Below are positions 41,601-54,344 of a stretch of DNA of 64,000 bases, in pieces. Below the pieces are notes generated by a model. The model searched no databases, was not told the origin of the DNA, and saw only the letters and a program-made list of their open reading frames with translations. How positions within the stretch are numbered: the first letter of the stretch is position 1; each line of letters begins with the position of its first letter. The DNA is from Euleptes europaea (lineage: Eukaryota > Chordata > Lepidosauria > Squamata > Sphaerodactylidae): positions 11,105,821-11,169,820 of the forward strand of contig NC_079312.1 of NCBI RefSeq assembly GCF_029931775.1. Reading direction: 5' to 3'. The position numbers were made by a program, and so were the translations under genes.

Positions 41601-44600
41601 AAATTACCATGCAATGTGCATCTCCCCCCCCCTTTTTTCCATCTCTTTTGATCCTATGGGCTTTTCCCATGCAATGTGCATCTCTTCTTGCCATGCAATC
41701 TGCCCCACCTCTTTCCCCCTTTTGAGTGAATGTGTGTGTGCGCGCATCCCCACCCCCTCTCTCTTTTCTAAACTTCATTCTGTACTATTCCTAGTCAACT
41801 GAACGAACATGCAAAAAGCCTCCTCAGTGCAGGAAGGGAAATGGTTGAAGAAGTGTGTGCCTAGTTTTAACTATGTAATGAAAGAACTAAAATCTCTGCA
41901 ACTCAATGTTAAGATGTATAGCCTCTTCGGCAACGAAAGAGTTAACAAGTCAAGCTGTATTGCCATGGGGGAGCGGATCTTGAGGGAAGATCCGTGCAAA
42001 GCTCTCTCACTGTTCTCTAAATTATAGCAGAGCCTCCCTGGCGCAGGGAAGTGTACCTGAACCATAAAGAGTACCAAATAACTTGTTTTCATTTGCAGGA
42101 AACAATGACATGTCTCTGTGTATCTCTCATCACCCTTGTGATGATTTTAAGTAAAGATTTTTACCGGGGCTTGTTTCTTGAGAAAGGTATGGCCAGCCTT
42201 TCTCAAGAATATCATCAACCCCCGTCCACCTCTCCAAAATAAAGGCGGTTTTCGCACAATTTGGCAAAGAGGAAAATGAAGTGAAATTACATGTGTATAT
42301 GTGCCCCCCCCTTGCCTCCTTCATATTGAAATTTGTATGTGTGTGTGTGTGTGTGTGTCGACCCCACGGTACCAGGGGAAGGCACTGGAATGAGATATTT
42401 TGTGAGTGTATTGAATGCAGTGAATATGGAGTGTCTATTTCATTGCGCAATGAAAGCCTTTTTTTTTAATTTTCTTTTATGTGAATATATGTGTGGACCG
42501 TGGTAATGTATAAAATGTGATGTGTTCTCCAGCCAGTTAGGAATATGTGACCCAGTGAAGAGTCAGTGTGAGTGCATCAGAGCAAAGGTTTCCTTGTTTG
42601 TTTGTTTTTACCCTATGGAATGAATGAGGGAAGGGAGAGCTTAGTATGCTTTGTTCCCCCCCCCCCTTTCAGCTCCACACTCGTTATTTTCTGGGTCTTG
42701 TAGTCATTTATTGTGGTGGAAAAAGGAATGGTAAAAGTATGTAGAAAGACAGGATTTTTATAGAAAGTGATGGTTGATGGCATGGCATCTACTGTGAGGC
42801 TGCTACTCATAACAGATGCCTGTTAAGGTGTGTTTTCGTAAATGGAAGGTTTTGAAGGTATGGAAATGAAAGGATTTGACAGAGGTGTCTATGTGTTTCA
42901 GAGGGGCTGCACTGAACTGATGCAGCAGTAAAAGGAAACTTTCCCCACAAAATAATGGTCACAGCCCAAGATTGTAATATTATATGTAAACAATGGTCTT
43001 GCCCATCCCAAGATTGTATTGTTATTTGTATGTATAAAACGCTTAAAAACAGTCCTGTCCCATTTAAATCAATGTTCAGGACTTGCATTGTACTTTTCCA
43101 AGCAGCACTTTGCACATGCCCAAGTGCTGCCACAATTGCCCCATTTATACTCCTTTCATCTGATTGCATCAGAAGAAAGGAAGGGGGGAGAGAAGGACAC
43201 CCGGTCCAGTCCGGTCCATTTTTGTTGTTGAAAGGAAAGGGAGATATGATCCAATTTTTATTTACTTTTGGACTTTGAATTTGAGGGATTTTTTTTGACG
43301 TTCCTGAACAATACCTGATCATTTGCAATGGATCCATTTTAATCATTGTGCCTTCTAAGAATCCAGCCTAAGTTTGTGATTTAGTTTATATGATTTTGGC
43401 CTTCTTCCATTTTTTTTTGAATTTTATTTTTGAGGAGTTTTAAATGCTTCAACCTAGCTCTTTCATTCCCCTTGCGGAGTACCAATGAATATGGCTATCA
43501 GAGATATGAAAGGGGGGAGCCCCCCCCCACTTGAAGGGTCTCTCCCCCCCCCTTCTTCTTGAAATGAAGATTGCCTGGTATTCATTAACAATCTTGCCTC
43601 CTGTTTTCCCTCCCTCCTGAAAGCCATGCCAACCAGCCAGGAAACCGGGAAGAGAGGCAACCCACTACCAACTTTTTTGTTTTGTGTGCAGTGTTTTAAC
43701 TTTCTCTCCACCTTAATGAGTTTTTTTTCTGTTTTGCGTCAAGGAGCAGCTGTCCTTGGAGTGATCCTCCAACCACTAATGTGTATAAGTTCTATCCCTA
43801 AATATACAGGTCTCTGCTATCAGTCACTGGTGGAACTCCCTGCTGCGTGCTCCCCCCCATAGTCACCTCCCAGGCAGGAGACTCTTGATCTGAAGCAATG
43901 CTACTTCAGCCCACCTGCGGGGAGAAAGGAGGAGAGTCAACAAGGAGCTTGTTGTAGGGGCATACTTAGGAAATGAATCCCTGTCTCGAAACAAACATGC
44001 TATTGGGTATATATGAGTCATTCAGTCCCAGGTTACTATGATGTATGTATTAATGCAAGGATGTGATTGGTTCAGATGGGACCCTGCGCTGACATTTGAA
44101 ACCCAGGGCTCCCCCTTGTGCCAACCTCCCATGTAAGGAACACACACACCCCCAACCAAAACATTGGGTATCCAGACAACTGCCAACTACCGCTTCCACT
44201 AGCAATGTTCTTGCACTGTCCTTTCTCACAAGGACTCATTAACAAATTGACTTAACCCTTTCCAGTACTTATAGTCCTATGATTTCTTGTTATTTTGTAG
44301 GCACAGATGCTTAGGTTTCCCTGCAAACAGCCATGCTGATAGCTTTAGTATACTAATCCAGATAGCACTGGTATCCTACATCCATTACTTGTCTGTACCT
44401 GCTTCACCTTCCAAGGTTTTATATTAGTTCAATGCCTAGACTTAATGGTTTAGTAATGTTTACAAACTTGCCAAGTTTTATGTATGTTAGCATTAGGATT
44501 TTTCTGAAACAGTTGATTGCCCAAGATGGAAAGATTAAGATAACAACCTATCTCAGCCACTGCATTGACAGAATAGATTTTAGATATTTATATGTGTAGT

Positions 44601-46071
44601 CTCTTTTATTGGGTATAAACATGAATGTTATAATTTGATCCCATTGGATATATAGATGTATGCAAGCTGCCATTCTTCCTTTACCTATGCTTTCACACAT
44701 CTATGAGTTTTGGGTAGATGGATGCAAAAATGGCCCAGCAAAATGACAGTCACCTACCAGGCTACATGGCTCTCCTAAAAGCAATATAGAGACCTGTGTA
44801 ACCCCTAGGCTTGCTCTTAAGTTTTTATTATTTTCTATTTTTGACTTTCCAAGGTGGGGACAACATTTGGCATCCCCTAGACAAAAATTAAAGGGAGGGA
44901 CTGAGGGACCCCCCTTCCCCTCTAAAAAGGTCCTGCCCTTGGACAGTCAATCTCTTTTTGCACCTGAAAATGTGTTTTTGCTTCTTCATGTGTCAATTCC
45001 CTGACACCTGCTTTTGCCCTGAAAACCAGTAAGGCACCCATCATGCTCCAGCATTTGAAGATCTGCATGTGCCAGGCCCTCTGGGGCACGGGATTTTGCA
45101 CCAATTTCTCTTTTGTATAAGGATATAAATGTGTATGAGAAAGCTCGCTTTTGTGTCAGCCTTGCAGCCCGCTCTATTTCCAGCTCACTGTGAACCAATT
45201 AACCCCTTCCACAGTCTTCCGGGTATACATCCAAGCAAGAAGCATGAACAGCCGTAAAAGAGCTGTAATTTATGGAATTGTTTCAGCAATGTTATTATTC
45301 TTTTTTTGTAACCAGAAAGTGATACCAAGCCTCTAAGCACCTGAAGCCCTGCAAGCGTCTCTGTCACCAGCCTGCAGCGACCTAATTAAGCTAATTAACC
45401 CTCTCCTTGCTATAGATATGAGCTCACGAAGTGCTCTAAGGGGGGGTGCTTTCCTATTTCCTACATTGTAACTTAATTGCGATGCCAGCGGAAACTTTCC
45501 TTTCCTACTAACTGTAACCTTGTAAAGAAGACTGACAGTTTTTTTCTCTGCAAACTGCAACATCCAGAGTTTTTTTCTGTACAGTTTTCTATGTATTGTA
45601 AATAGCAGATAGCCAATTTAGTTACTCTCTCTCCTTCTTGTTATCTTTAAACTAGTTAGAAAATCAACAAGTGTAAATAATTGTACATATATATCTATAC
45701 CTCCTAGCACAACTCTATTCAATGTATCTACTTCTCACGAGTAGTAACAGCAAAACCAATATAGTACCCAGGTGTTTCCAATTCCCGTGGCTGTCACCCT
45801 TTTCAATCTGACCCGTTTTTCGCTTAGAGTGCAAAATGGCTCCTACACTTCCCTTTGATTTATACATCTCCTGGGTCTCCAATCAACACTACAAGCAAGT
45901 TCCAGCGACTCCAAGTTCCTGTGTTCCAGTCCGTTCCTGTTTCTAACCCGCTGCCTCCTGTTTCCAGCATTCCTGCTTCAGAGCTCCTGTTATCCTGCCT
46001 CCAGTAGTTCCTAAGATCCAGTTTTTGTGGTGGCCCCGTCACGAAGTTCTGGAGCCACCAAAGGGGGGAAT
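41601..46071. other. Interior of the LTR element without recognised genes
   Basis: 4.5 kb with short frames only, a TG microsatellite at 42338-42358 and C/T-rich runs. No reverse transcriptase, integrase or envelope motif is seen on either strand. Confidence 0.45.
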
Positions 46072-47032
46072 TGATACCTAAAAGCTCCAGCCCTGGAGAT
46101 GGCACCCATAACAGAGACTCACTGAACTGTTTGAAACATTGCTGCCTGCACCTTAATAGCCTGCTGCTCTGGGCTAGCTCTCCCCAGTTTTGTACAAGCC
46201 AGACTTTCCAGGGACAAGAGGCCGGATCACCTCTGCAGAACCAGCAGAACAATTGCCATGATCCCTGATTGCCTCTTGATCCAAAAGCCTGAGCCAAAGA
46301 GAAGCCATTATTGCAAGGCGAGAGCATCACGTAGCCCTTCTCTGCATATTCCCCCCCCTCCTGTGTATCCTGGGAAAACATCCTCAGCTATCTACATTAA
46401 AGGATTCCCCCTGCCGCCTCCCTGGAATGTGAAGATTTACAACCTCCGGAGAAGGACCATCTCAGGATGTATAAATCAAGGATGCCAGCTTAGTAAACAA
46501 ATTGCCACCTCACCCTATCTCTGACCCTGAAATCTTTTTGATCTCTTTTTGTTGTTGAAAGGAGCCATCTGGAGAATCTCACTCCCCCCCCACCCCCAGA
46601 AAAGGGTATATTTTGCCCTACCCAACAAGGCTCAGTGCAGATCTTCCCCCTTCACTCTGACATGTCTCCCTCGTGTGTTAAGTTCCATACACCCCTCCCC
46701 CCCCCCCACTGTATTCTGTCTACCTCTATGCCACGGATTTTGGAACATCTCCACTTCTAGAGATTGGTAAAGTATCCTAATTAATAACTCCCTCAATATC
46801 TCTTACTTACCTCCTTTATCTTTATTCCTATTTTCTTGTACGTGTGTTATTTGTAACATTGAATGAATGAATATATATATATAAACCTTTTAATTTGGAA
46901 TTCCTGAGTCTGTCTTTATTTGGGGAGTCACTGAGAAAAACCCTCGTAGACATAGGGCGATCCTGGCTTAATAAATACATAGTTACCGATTGCTCGAGCT
47001 AATTCCCCATCCAAAGAGCAATTTTGGTAACA
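46072..47032 (+). repeat. 3' LTR of the 38.6-kb element
   Basis: 961 bp, the partner of 38607-39567. It is preceded by the purine tract at 46060-46071. Confidence 0.85.
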
Positions 47033-47228
47033 ATCCCTCCCAGGCAGCCTTAGAGATAAGGTTCTGGAAGCGCATGTGTTTGTGAAGAGCACGAAGACGT
47101 GATGGGGTCAAATTAATGTAAATAATAAATTACACCATCAAAGGGTCTGCTGGCACACAATTTCAGTTCTATCCCACTTAGAGGATGGGGCCTAATTCTC
47201 ACAGCAGTGGAAAACATCTGTCTGCATC

Positions 47229-47482
47229 TGAGCCAGCACAGTGTAGTGGTTAAGAGCAGTGGACCCAAATCTGGAGTACCAGGTTCAATTCCCCACTCTT
47301 CCACATGCAGCCTGCTCGGTGACCTTGGGCTAGTCACAGTACTCTCTGAACTCTCGAAGCCCCACCTCTACTTCACAAGATGCCTATTGTGGGCAGGGGG
47401 TGGGAGGGAAGGTGATTGGAAGCCACTCCACATCCTTACAGTAGAGAAAAGCAAGGTATGAAAACCAACTCTTCTGCCCCAC
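47229..47482 (+). mobile_element. tRNA-derived SINE (second family), full length
   Basis: Head 'gagccagcacagtgtagtgg' with 'ttaagagcagtgg', B box 'ggttcaattccccac', body 'ggtgaccttgggctagtcac', tail 'aaggtatgaaaaccaactct'. Confidence 0.8.
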
Positions 47483-47487
47483 ATAGA

Positions 47488-47716
47488 GTTGCCAGCTCTG
47501 GGATGGGAAATTCCTGGAGATGTGGTGGGGGGTGTTGGGGGAGTAGAGCCTGGAAAGGGCAGCATATGGGGAGGAGAGGAACGTCAGTGGGGTATAACCC
47601 CATAGAAACCACCTTCCAAAGTTGCCATTTTCTCCAAGGGACATGATGACAGTCATTCAGAGTGCCGCTGTAATTCTGGGAGATCTCCGGGTCCTACCTA
47701 GAGGCTGACACCCTAC
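47488..47716 (+). mobile_element. hAT-like MITE copy
   Basis: 'agagttgccagctctgggat', 'gtcagtggggtataacccca', 'gttgccattttctccaaggg', ending 'gaggctgacaccctac'. Confidence 0.65.
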
Positions 47717-47814
47717 AGCCAAGGAATTCACACTCCTAAATACTCCCCCTTGCACAAAAATCCCTGTGGGTTGAAAACTAGCCATTCAGGGAGAAGGGGA
47801 CATTAGAACTTCTC

Positions 47815-48660
47815 TCTGGCGTGTTTAGTTTTGTGTGGGGAGAAGACTGATACCGATAGGATATCAGGCATAATTATAGGGTTGGGGAGACTTGTCTCAG
47901 CAGTAGTGTGTGCGAAAAGGATCTTGGGGTCTTAGTAGACCAAACACTGAACATGAGTGGGCAGTGTGATGCGATAGCTAAAATGGCAAATGGGATCCTG
48001 GGCTGTATCAACAGAAGTATAGTGTCCAGATCACACGAAGTAATGGTTACTGCTCTGGTTAGACCTCACCTAGGGTATTGTGTTCAGTTTTGGACACCAC
48101 AATTTAAGAAGGATGTAGACAAGCTGGAACGTGTCCAAAGGAGGGCAACAAAGATGCTGAGGGGTCTGGAGACCAAGTCCTCTGAGGAAAGGTTGAAGGA
48201 GCTGGGTATGTTTAGCCTGAAGAGGAGAAGGCTGAGAGGGGATATGATAGCCATGTACTCTTATAGAGGAGGGTGCCGAGTGATTTTCTGTTGCCCCAGA
48301 AGGTCAGACCAGAACCAGTGGGTTGAAATTAAATCAAAAGAGTTTCCACCTTGACATTATGAAGAATTTTCTATCCGTTAGAGCGGTTTCTCGGTGGAAC
48401 AGGCTTCCTCGGGAGGTGGTGAGCGCTCCTTCTCTGGAGGTTTTTAAGAAGAAGTTGGATAGCCATCTGTCAGCAATGCTGATTCCATAACCTTAAGCAG
48501 ATGATGAGAGGGAGGGCATCTTGGCCATCTTCTGGACATGGAGTGGGAGTCACTGGGGGTGTGGGGTGGTGGTAGTTGTGGATTTCCTGCATTGTGCAGG
48601 GGGTTGGACTAGATGACCCTGGTGGTCCCCTCCAACTCTATGATTCTATGATTCATAATG
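47815..48660 (+). mobile_element. CR1 LINE 3' end, complete 3' terminus
   Basis: The frame 47908-48354 encodes the CR1 ORF2 C-terminus: KDVDKLERVQRRATKMLRGL, then ERLKELGMFSLKRRRLRGDM. It ends in 'ggttggactagatgaccctg' and the CR1 terminal microsatellite (tctatgat)n at 48640-48655. 5'-truncated, directly upstream of gene C. Confidence 0.9.
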
Positions 48661-48689
48661 TGACTGTATCTTCATTCCTGTTCTGGCGT

Positions 48690-48919
48690 TGCTTCTCCCC
48701 AAAGGCTCTTCTCTGGAAGTTCCACGGCTTCTTGAGCAACTATTGAGAGACCCTCCTTCCAAGAAAGGCCAAGGCCACTCTGGGAAATCAGGCTGAGCTC
48801 CGTGAACATCTGGAACTGGTAACCAAATCAGAACACCTGTCCCGCGGCTGGTGTCTTCAGCCCCTCTCAAAGGCCTCAGGCAGCCGTCTTTCCCAGTCTC
48901 AAAAGGAGAGTAAAGGGGA
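48690..48919 (+). promoter_or_regulatory. Putative 5' untranslated region of gene C
   Basis: Unique-looking sequence between the CR1 end and the ATG at 48920. No CpG island and no clear TATA or initiator is seen, so a non-coding first exon further upstream is also possible. Confidence 0.3.
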
Positions 48920-49732
48920 ATGGCAGCAGAGGAGCACAGGATAGGTCTGTCTCCTCTCTGCAAGGCACCCTCAGAAGTCCAGCTCATTGTTAAAGCTGAG
49001 GAGCAAGACATCCAAGTCCTTGAAACTGGGATGGGAACAAAATTAGTGGGAAAGGCCCCCCATGTCATCCGGGCTGGGAATATTACAGAACTATTGCGAA
49101 GGACATCTAGCAATCAGTTTGTAGAGGTGGCGGATGAAGGGTTGCTTCAGCAGTGGGAGGCCCAGTGGCAGGAGTTCCTCAGGAGCTTGGAATCCCCCCA
49201 TTCAGGATGGAGGATCTCACCTCTGCCGGAGCAGCCCACCACCCCATGGGACAACCCCAAGGGCTTCCTGGCCTCCTTCGAGCAAGTGGCCGAAGCCTGC
49301 CACTGGCCCAAGGAAGAGTGGACAACCCGACTCCTGCCGGCCCTCAGCGGAGAAGCCGAGCGAGTTTTTAGGCGGCTGCAGGCCGGTGACAGAGAGGATT
49401 ACGGGAAGGTGAAGGCGGCCTTTTTGCGAGGGGACGCCTTCCGCAGGGAGTGGAAACGGCAGCAGTTCAGGCGCTTTAGCTACCGGGATGCCGAAGGGCC
49501 CAGAGGGGTTTACAGCCGCCTGCAAGCGCTTTGCAACCAGTGGCTGAAAGCGGAGAAACACACTAAGGAGCAGATCCTGGAGCAGCTGATCCTGGAGCAA
49601 TTCTTGACTGTCCTGCCCCTGGAAATGCAGAGCTGGGTCAGGGACGGCGGCCCAGATACTTGCTCTCAGGCAGTGGCCCTGGCCGAAGGCTTCCTGCTGA
49701 AGCAGCAAGCGGCTGAGGAATGGGGACAGCAG
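48920..49732 (+). CDS. Gene C, exon 1: SCAN exon with long N-terminal part
   Basis: The ATG at 48920 gives [16 protein letters not shown], aligned with MAAVERAA of gene B; 813 bases, 271 residues, the same coding length as in gene B. The N-terminal capsid-like part is well kept (about residues 75-165: [19 protein letters not shown], then [40 protein letters not shown]). SCAN lies at about residues 183-266: [73 protein letters not shown]. The donor is CAG|GTGAGG, phase 0. The next exon is 9.6 kb away, with a provirus between. Confidence 0.9.
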
Positions 49733-49924
49733 GTGAGGTCACTTCATTGGGGACGGAAAGGATTGGGGGGGGCATTATTAACGGTGGGTGCGTTGAGTAA
49801 CTGGATCCTATTCTTGGTTCCATCTGTTTAAAATATGTGTATTCTTCAGTATGCCAAGGCCTCCAACTCATATTTTTCACTGCTGCTTGCGGGTAGAAGG
49901 AAAATAAAATTAAAAATGGCCATC

Positions 49925-50085
49925 AGGCCTTAGGCATGATGTAACTTCTGGGGGAAACCTGGATGTGCTGTCGCACCTCTCTAGGAATTACCAAAACTCT
50001 GTGATAAAACGTGTTGGTTCCTAGAGAGGCATGATGTCGCTTCCAGGGATTTCCCAGAAGTGATGCCACACTGTTATTGACAACC
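49925..50085. repeat. Palindromic MITE
   Basis: 'gatgtaacttctgggggaaa' and 'cctctctaggaattacc' face 'ggttcctagagaggcatgat' and 'gtcgcttccagggatttccc'. It is the same family as the host of 18956-19224. Confidence 0.6.
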
Positions 50086-50145
50086 ACCCCTCATGTCCCC
50101 TCTTTGCCCTGGTCTGCTGCTGGTTGCCCAGCTGGGCCTGACAAC

Positions 50146-50148
<3 letters not shown>

Positions 50149-50184
<36 letters not shown>

Positions 50185-50265
50185 AGTGCCGTCAAGTCGC
50201 TTCCGACTCATGGTGACCCTATGAATGAAAGTCCTCCAAAATGTCCTATCTTTGACAACCCTGCT
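50149..50265 (-). mobile_element. BovB 3' tail with (TG)n
   Basis: (TG)n, then 'taagtgccgtcaagtcgctt', 'ccgactcatggtgaccctat' and 'aaatgtcctatctttgacaa', the reverse of the BovB end. Confidence 0.8.
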
Positions 50266-50527
50266 GCAACCCTACCGCAACCCTACTGCAGTATTATTTT
50301 ATATCCCTTATTTCCTCCAAGGTGCTCTGGGCATCCTATATGGTTTTCCATTTCTCAGATTTATCTTCACAATGACCAGGAGGAGGATTTTTCCGTTTTC
50401 CGGAAGGGAGTAGGATTACAACTGATTACAACTGATCTCTAGACATATAGTTGCCTTAGGGGATGGACTCTATGGCATTATACCCCACTCAGGCCCCTCT
50501 CCTCCCCATACTCTGCCCTCCCCAGGC

Positions 50528-50868
50528 TCCCCAGCTCTGGGCTCGGAAATACCTGGAGATTAGGGTTGCCAACCTCCAGGTACTAACTGGAGATCTCCCG
50601 CTATTACAACTGATCTAACAGCCGATAGAGATCAGTTCGCCTGGAGAAAATGGCAGCTTTGGCAATTGGACTCTTTGGCATTGAAATCCCTCCCCTCCCC
50701 AATCCCCACCCTCTTCAGGCTCCGCGCCATAAACCTCCCGCCGGTGGCAAAGAGGGACCTGAGAACCCTACCGGAGATTTTGGGGATGGAGCTTGGGGAG
50801 GACAGGGTTTGGGAAGGGGTGGGACCTCAGCAGGGTATAATTCCAGAGTCCACCCTCCGAAGCAGCCA
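50528..50868 (+). mobile_element. hAT-like MITE, left portion of a copy split twice
   Basis: 'cagctctgggctcggaaata' runs to 50562, is interrupted by another MITE (50564-50770), resumes 'ggagattttggggatggagc' and stops at 'agcagcca' (50868), where the provirus begins. It continues at 56403. Confidence 0.75.
50564..50770 (-). mobile_element. hAT-like MITE inserted in another copy of the family
   Basis: Ends tagggttgccaacctccagg and tgagaaccctac. The flanks TGGAGATT/CGGAGATT (7 of 8) agree with an 8-bp duplication. Confidence 0.75.
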
Positions 50869-51343
50869 TGTTGGATGTAAATATACACTCTCCTCTGTGA
50901 CCAGATTTATTATCACAAAGTAGAGACGACGCCAGGTTTAAGAAGCAAAGGGAGAAAAAAGCTTTTTTTATTTTGCCAGGCAAAAGAGGAAGACATTTCA
51001 GCCCTTTTTGGGTTCAAAAGTGAAAGTCTCCTAACAGACTCCGCCTAGTCCTCATATTTATACTTTTCCAGAGTTCTTTGTTCTAAGAGGATTTGAATAT
51101 CTCCTCCTCTCAAATCCACCCTAACTCTGATCTCATTTTTGTGGTCACATGTATATGATCTCATCTGTTATTTGGTGATATCCTGTACCAGATACGAAAA
51201 ATCACCTGCTTTGTTCAGTTTAAGTTAGACAGGACTATTTTCTACTGACTTATATAAATAACCACAGCTTACAAATATAATAGAAAAATAACATTTTTCC
51301 AATATGCTAGAATTAAATTAATTAAAATCTTACACATCCCACA
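50869..51343 (-). repeat. 3' LTR of the provirus (left side)
   Basis: 475 bp. On the minus strand it contains 'ttatataagtcagtag', a possible TATA-like element, and 'aaaataaaaaaagc' near the expected polyadenylation region. Confidence 0.85.
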
Positions 51344-52794
51344 GTCCCCCCTCATGATCAAAATCAAAATTATTTTGAATCTTGATCATTCTATTATATT
51401 AACTTGCAATTTTAAAACAATAATGTAGACACAATGTTTCCCTAGCCACTTTTTTTTTAACCCAAAGGACCAAATAATACATCAAAATGGCTTTTTAAAA
51501 GAGTCTCAAACATCTACTCTTGTTCTTTAGCTAACAATTGTGCTCTGGTTTCCAAGTTTTCAATCATAAGTCTTGTTGATTTTTGAATAAAAAATTAAGT
51601 TCGCCTGCAGGTTTGACCGACCGCTTCGAGCCTCTTGCGCATGGACTCTCTCCAGTTGCAATGGCTTTGGCTGCCACGACGTCATCTACTGCCCTTCTGG
51701 TCTCGACCTCACACGGTGGTAGCACTTTCTTGCATTTGGACTAATGGACCCAGCCTCCCTTTCCATTTACCTTCACTGCGACATCTGTGGTGAAAAGAAT
51801 TTGGAACGGACCTGTCTACCTGAGCTGGAGAGTAGTATGCTTTTAAGATTTTACAAACACCCAGTCTCCTATTAAAAAAAGAATGGACAACAGAGTTTAG
51901 GGGGAGAGGTTGTACAACACAAGCCAGTTTTTGGGTTTCCTTCAAAGCTGCACTTAAAGTTTTTTTATAGTTTTTTTCATATATCTGTTTCCAACCTCTT
52001 TATTGGGTGTTCCCTGATTCTAAAAATGCTAAAAGAGACATTCATACAGAGCCTCAAAGGGCAACAACTTGTGTGGCCCCCGGGCTAATATACGGATGCG
52101 TGTCAGTGTGATAGGCAATACATCTGACCATTTTAAATTAGTTTTTTTACACAAATTTTAATTAACATCTCTTTTTAGGGTCTGATTCATTTTTTTTTAC
52201 TGTCCCTGATAACTGGGGTCGCCAAGCCATGTAAAAACTATATTTTATTTTCATATATATATATATATATATATATTTTAGAACTGTTTTATAACTTCCC
52301 TAACAAATAACCCCCTCTGTTTACATATACCCTTTGATATGTCACATGTTTTTGCTATGTGTTTTGTTTTCTGATAGATGCCCTTTCCATTGTATGATTG
52401 CAAGAATATTTCTGTTAACCCTGTTCCCCAGATGACTATTTTAGTGTAATTGTGTGAGGATGTGTGTGATGTGTACCCTTAGGCTTTTTTCAACCACCCC
52501 CCTCTTGTTTCTGTAGTCCCTACTTTTGCCATCCAGTTCCTTTTTTTTTCCTTCAGTGCAGGGCCCTGTAGGTGGTAGTGTAAAAACTGGGGTTAAAGTC
52601 ATTACCATATCACAGGATGTTGATTTTGCTGTAGTCACTTTTGCCATTTCATCAGCTCTGCAATTTTCTTTGGCCTCCTTGGTATGTCCAGTTTGATGTT
52701 ATTGTCACCTGTAACTAAATATTGTCCAAAACCTGTAAAATTAAATTCCCATGCTTTACAGCTCCCCACTAGCTGTCAGGACTCCTCGTTCTTT

Positions 52795-53360
52795 TCAGAT
52801 GTATTTATATGCTTGTACAACTCCAAAAGCATCTTTGCTGTCAGTATAAATGTTCACAGTCTTACCTGCTGCTTTAAATAAGGCTTGGTTCAATGCATAT
52901 AATTTGGCTGCTTGTGCTGAAAATGACGCTGGTAATGGCTCTGCTTCAAGCACTTTGCACTCAGTCACCAGGCTGTATCCACTCTGCCTTTTTCCACTCA
53001 CCTCTCGAGAAGATCCATCAATCCAAATTTCGAGATCTGCGTTGTGGATAGGCTCATCTACCCGTGCCATGGTGCACATATCTACAGTCTGTAGACAGTC
53101 ATGATGTTCCTCCAGGTCAGTTGTTACAGGCAGCAGACTAGCAGGATTTTTGTAAGCCACTTGGCTCCTTTCTGTTGTAACAAAATAGTCACTGCATGAG
53201 GGCAAAACACTCTGATTGGATGTTCAATAGTCAATTTCTTTGCTTCCTTCACAGCCAGGGCAGTTGCAGCTACTGCCCTCAAGCATGGAGGCCACTCTTG
53301 TGCCACTGGATCCAGCTGTTTTGATAAATAAGCTACAGGTCTTTCAGTTAGCCCACAAGT
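52795..53360 (-). other. Provirus pol remnant: connection and RNase H region (fossil)
   Basis: Readable gammaretrovirus-type motifs include 'AQEWPPCLRAVAATALAVKE' and 'NIYTDSKDAFGVVQAYKYI'. The region is broken; it is given as a fossil part only. Confidence 0.75.
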
Positions 53361-53659
53361 TTATGTAAGGACCCCCGCCATGCAACCCTCCTTTTGCAGG
53401 TCAGGGATACCCAGAGCTGGTGCTGTCATCAAAGCTTGCTTCAGCTCTTTTTACTTATGTGCATTTTCAGGTTCCCACTACAATACTTCTGGTTCCTCAT
53501 CATGGCATATTTTTATAAAGTCTCTGGTTAGTTTACTATATTCTTTTATCCACTCACGACAAAATTTCAATATTCCCAAGAAGGACCTTAGCTGTTTCTT
53601 AGTTTGAGGGAGTGGCATGCGATAAATAGTCTTCCCTGTGTTATTTTGTGTCCCAAATA

Positions 53660-54060
53660 AATTACTTCCCTTTTGGGCTACTTTGAGTTTTTTCTTTTGA
53701 GACCCTATATTCTTTCTGTCCTAAGAAATTCAGCAATGAGATCGCTCCCTCTAACACCAGTTTCTTTGTTTTTGCAGAGATTATCTGGATTCTTTCACCC
53801 CAGGAGAAACAGGTCCTTAGAGTTGGCATCCAGTGGAATGCTAAAAAGGCATTTTTCAAATCTGTCACACTAAACCATACATGGTGTCCTGATGGGGTGT
53901 ACAGGAAAGTGTGAGGATCTGACACCACTGGATACCCATGTTGAACAATCTCATTGATTTCCTTTAAATCCTCAACTAATTTTTATCCTTTTCTTTTTCC
54001 TTTTCTACCTGGCTTTGGCAATGCCAGAATAGGGATGTTGTCTCCCATTTGTCAGCAACT
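53660..54060 (-). other. Provirus pol remnant: reverse transcriptase region (fossil)
   Basis: A stretch with 'VTDLKNAFLAFHW' marks the palm region of a gammaretroviral reverse transcriptase. Broken. Confidence 0.7.
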
Positions 54061-54344
54061 GCTGTACTACTGGTAATTTTAACTGGCATTTACGCTCCCA
54101 GTCAAAGGTTACCTGTATGGGTGAAATGTTCAACTGGCCTGCATTGTCATCTTGCACTTACAGCATTCGTTTACAAATAATATATATACTTTTTTTATTA
54201 GCGCAAAATAAATAGTACCTAAAGCAGAGGGCTAAAAAAAGCCTTCCTTTTTACCCTGATTTGAATACATTTTAAACCTTTTTTTTTTAATGATGCCACC
54301 CTTATGTTATAACAACATAAAAACAGAAAAACATAAAATAAAAA

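Larger units (their letters stand above)
38607..47032 (+). mobile_element. LTR retroelement, 8.4 kb, looks non-autonomous
   Basis: Two direct 961-bp LTRs (38607-39567, 46072-47032) begin TGATACC and end GGTAACA. The 4-bp duplication ATCC is at 38603-38606 and 47033-47036. A purine tract (aaaggggggaat) directly precedes the 3' LTR, fixing the + orientation. The 6.5-kb interior has a gag-position open frame (40944-41600) with a coiled-coil-like region and no recognisable pol or env. The LTRs differ at only a handful of places, so the insertion is young. The family is not determined; the 4-bp duplication fits retrovirus-like elements. Confidence 0.8.

Noticed and set aside
42807-43346. 179-codon minus-strand frame in the LTR element
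   Set aside because: Antisense to the element, no recognisable motif, low complexity in parts.
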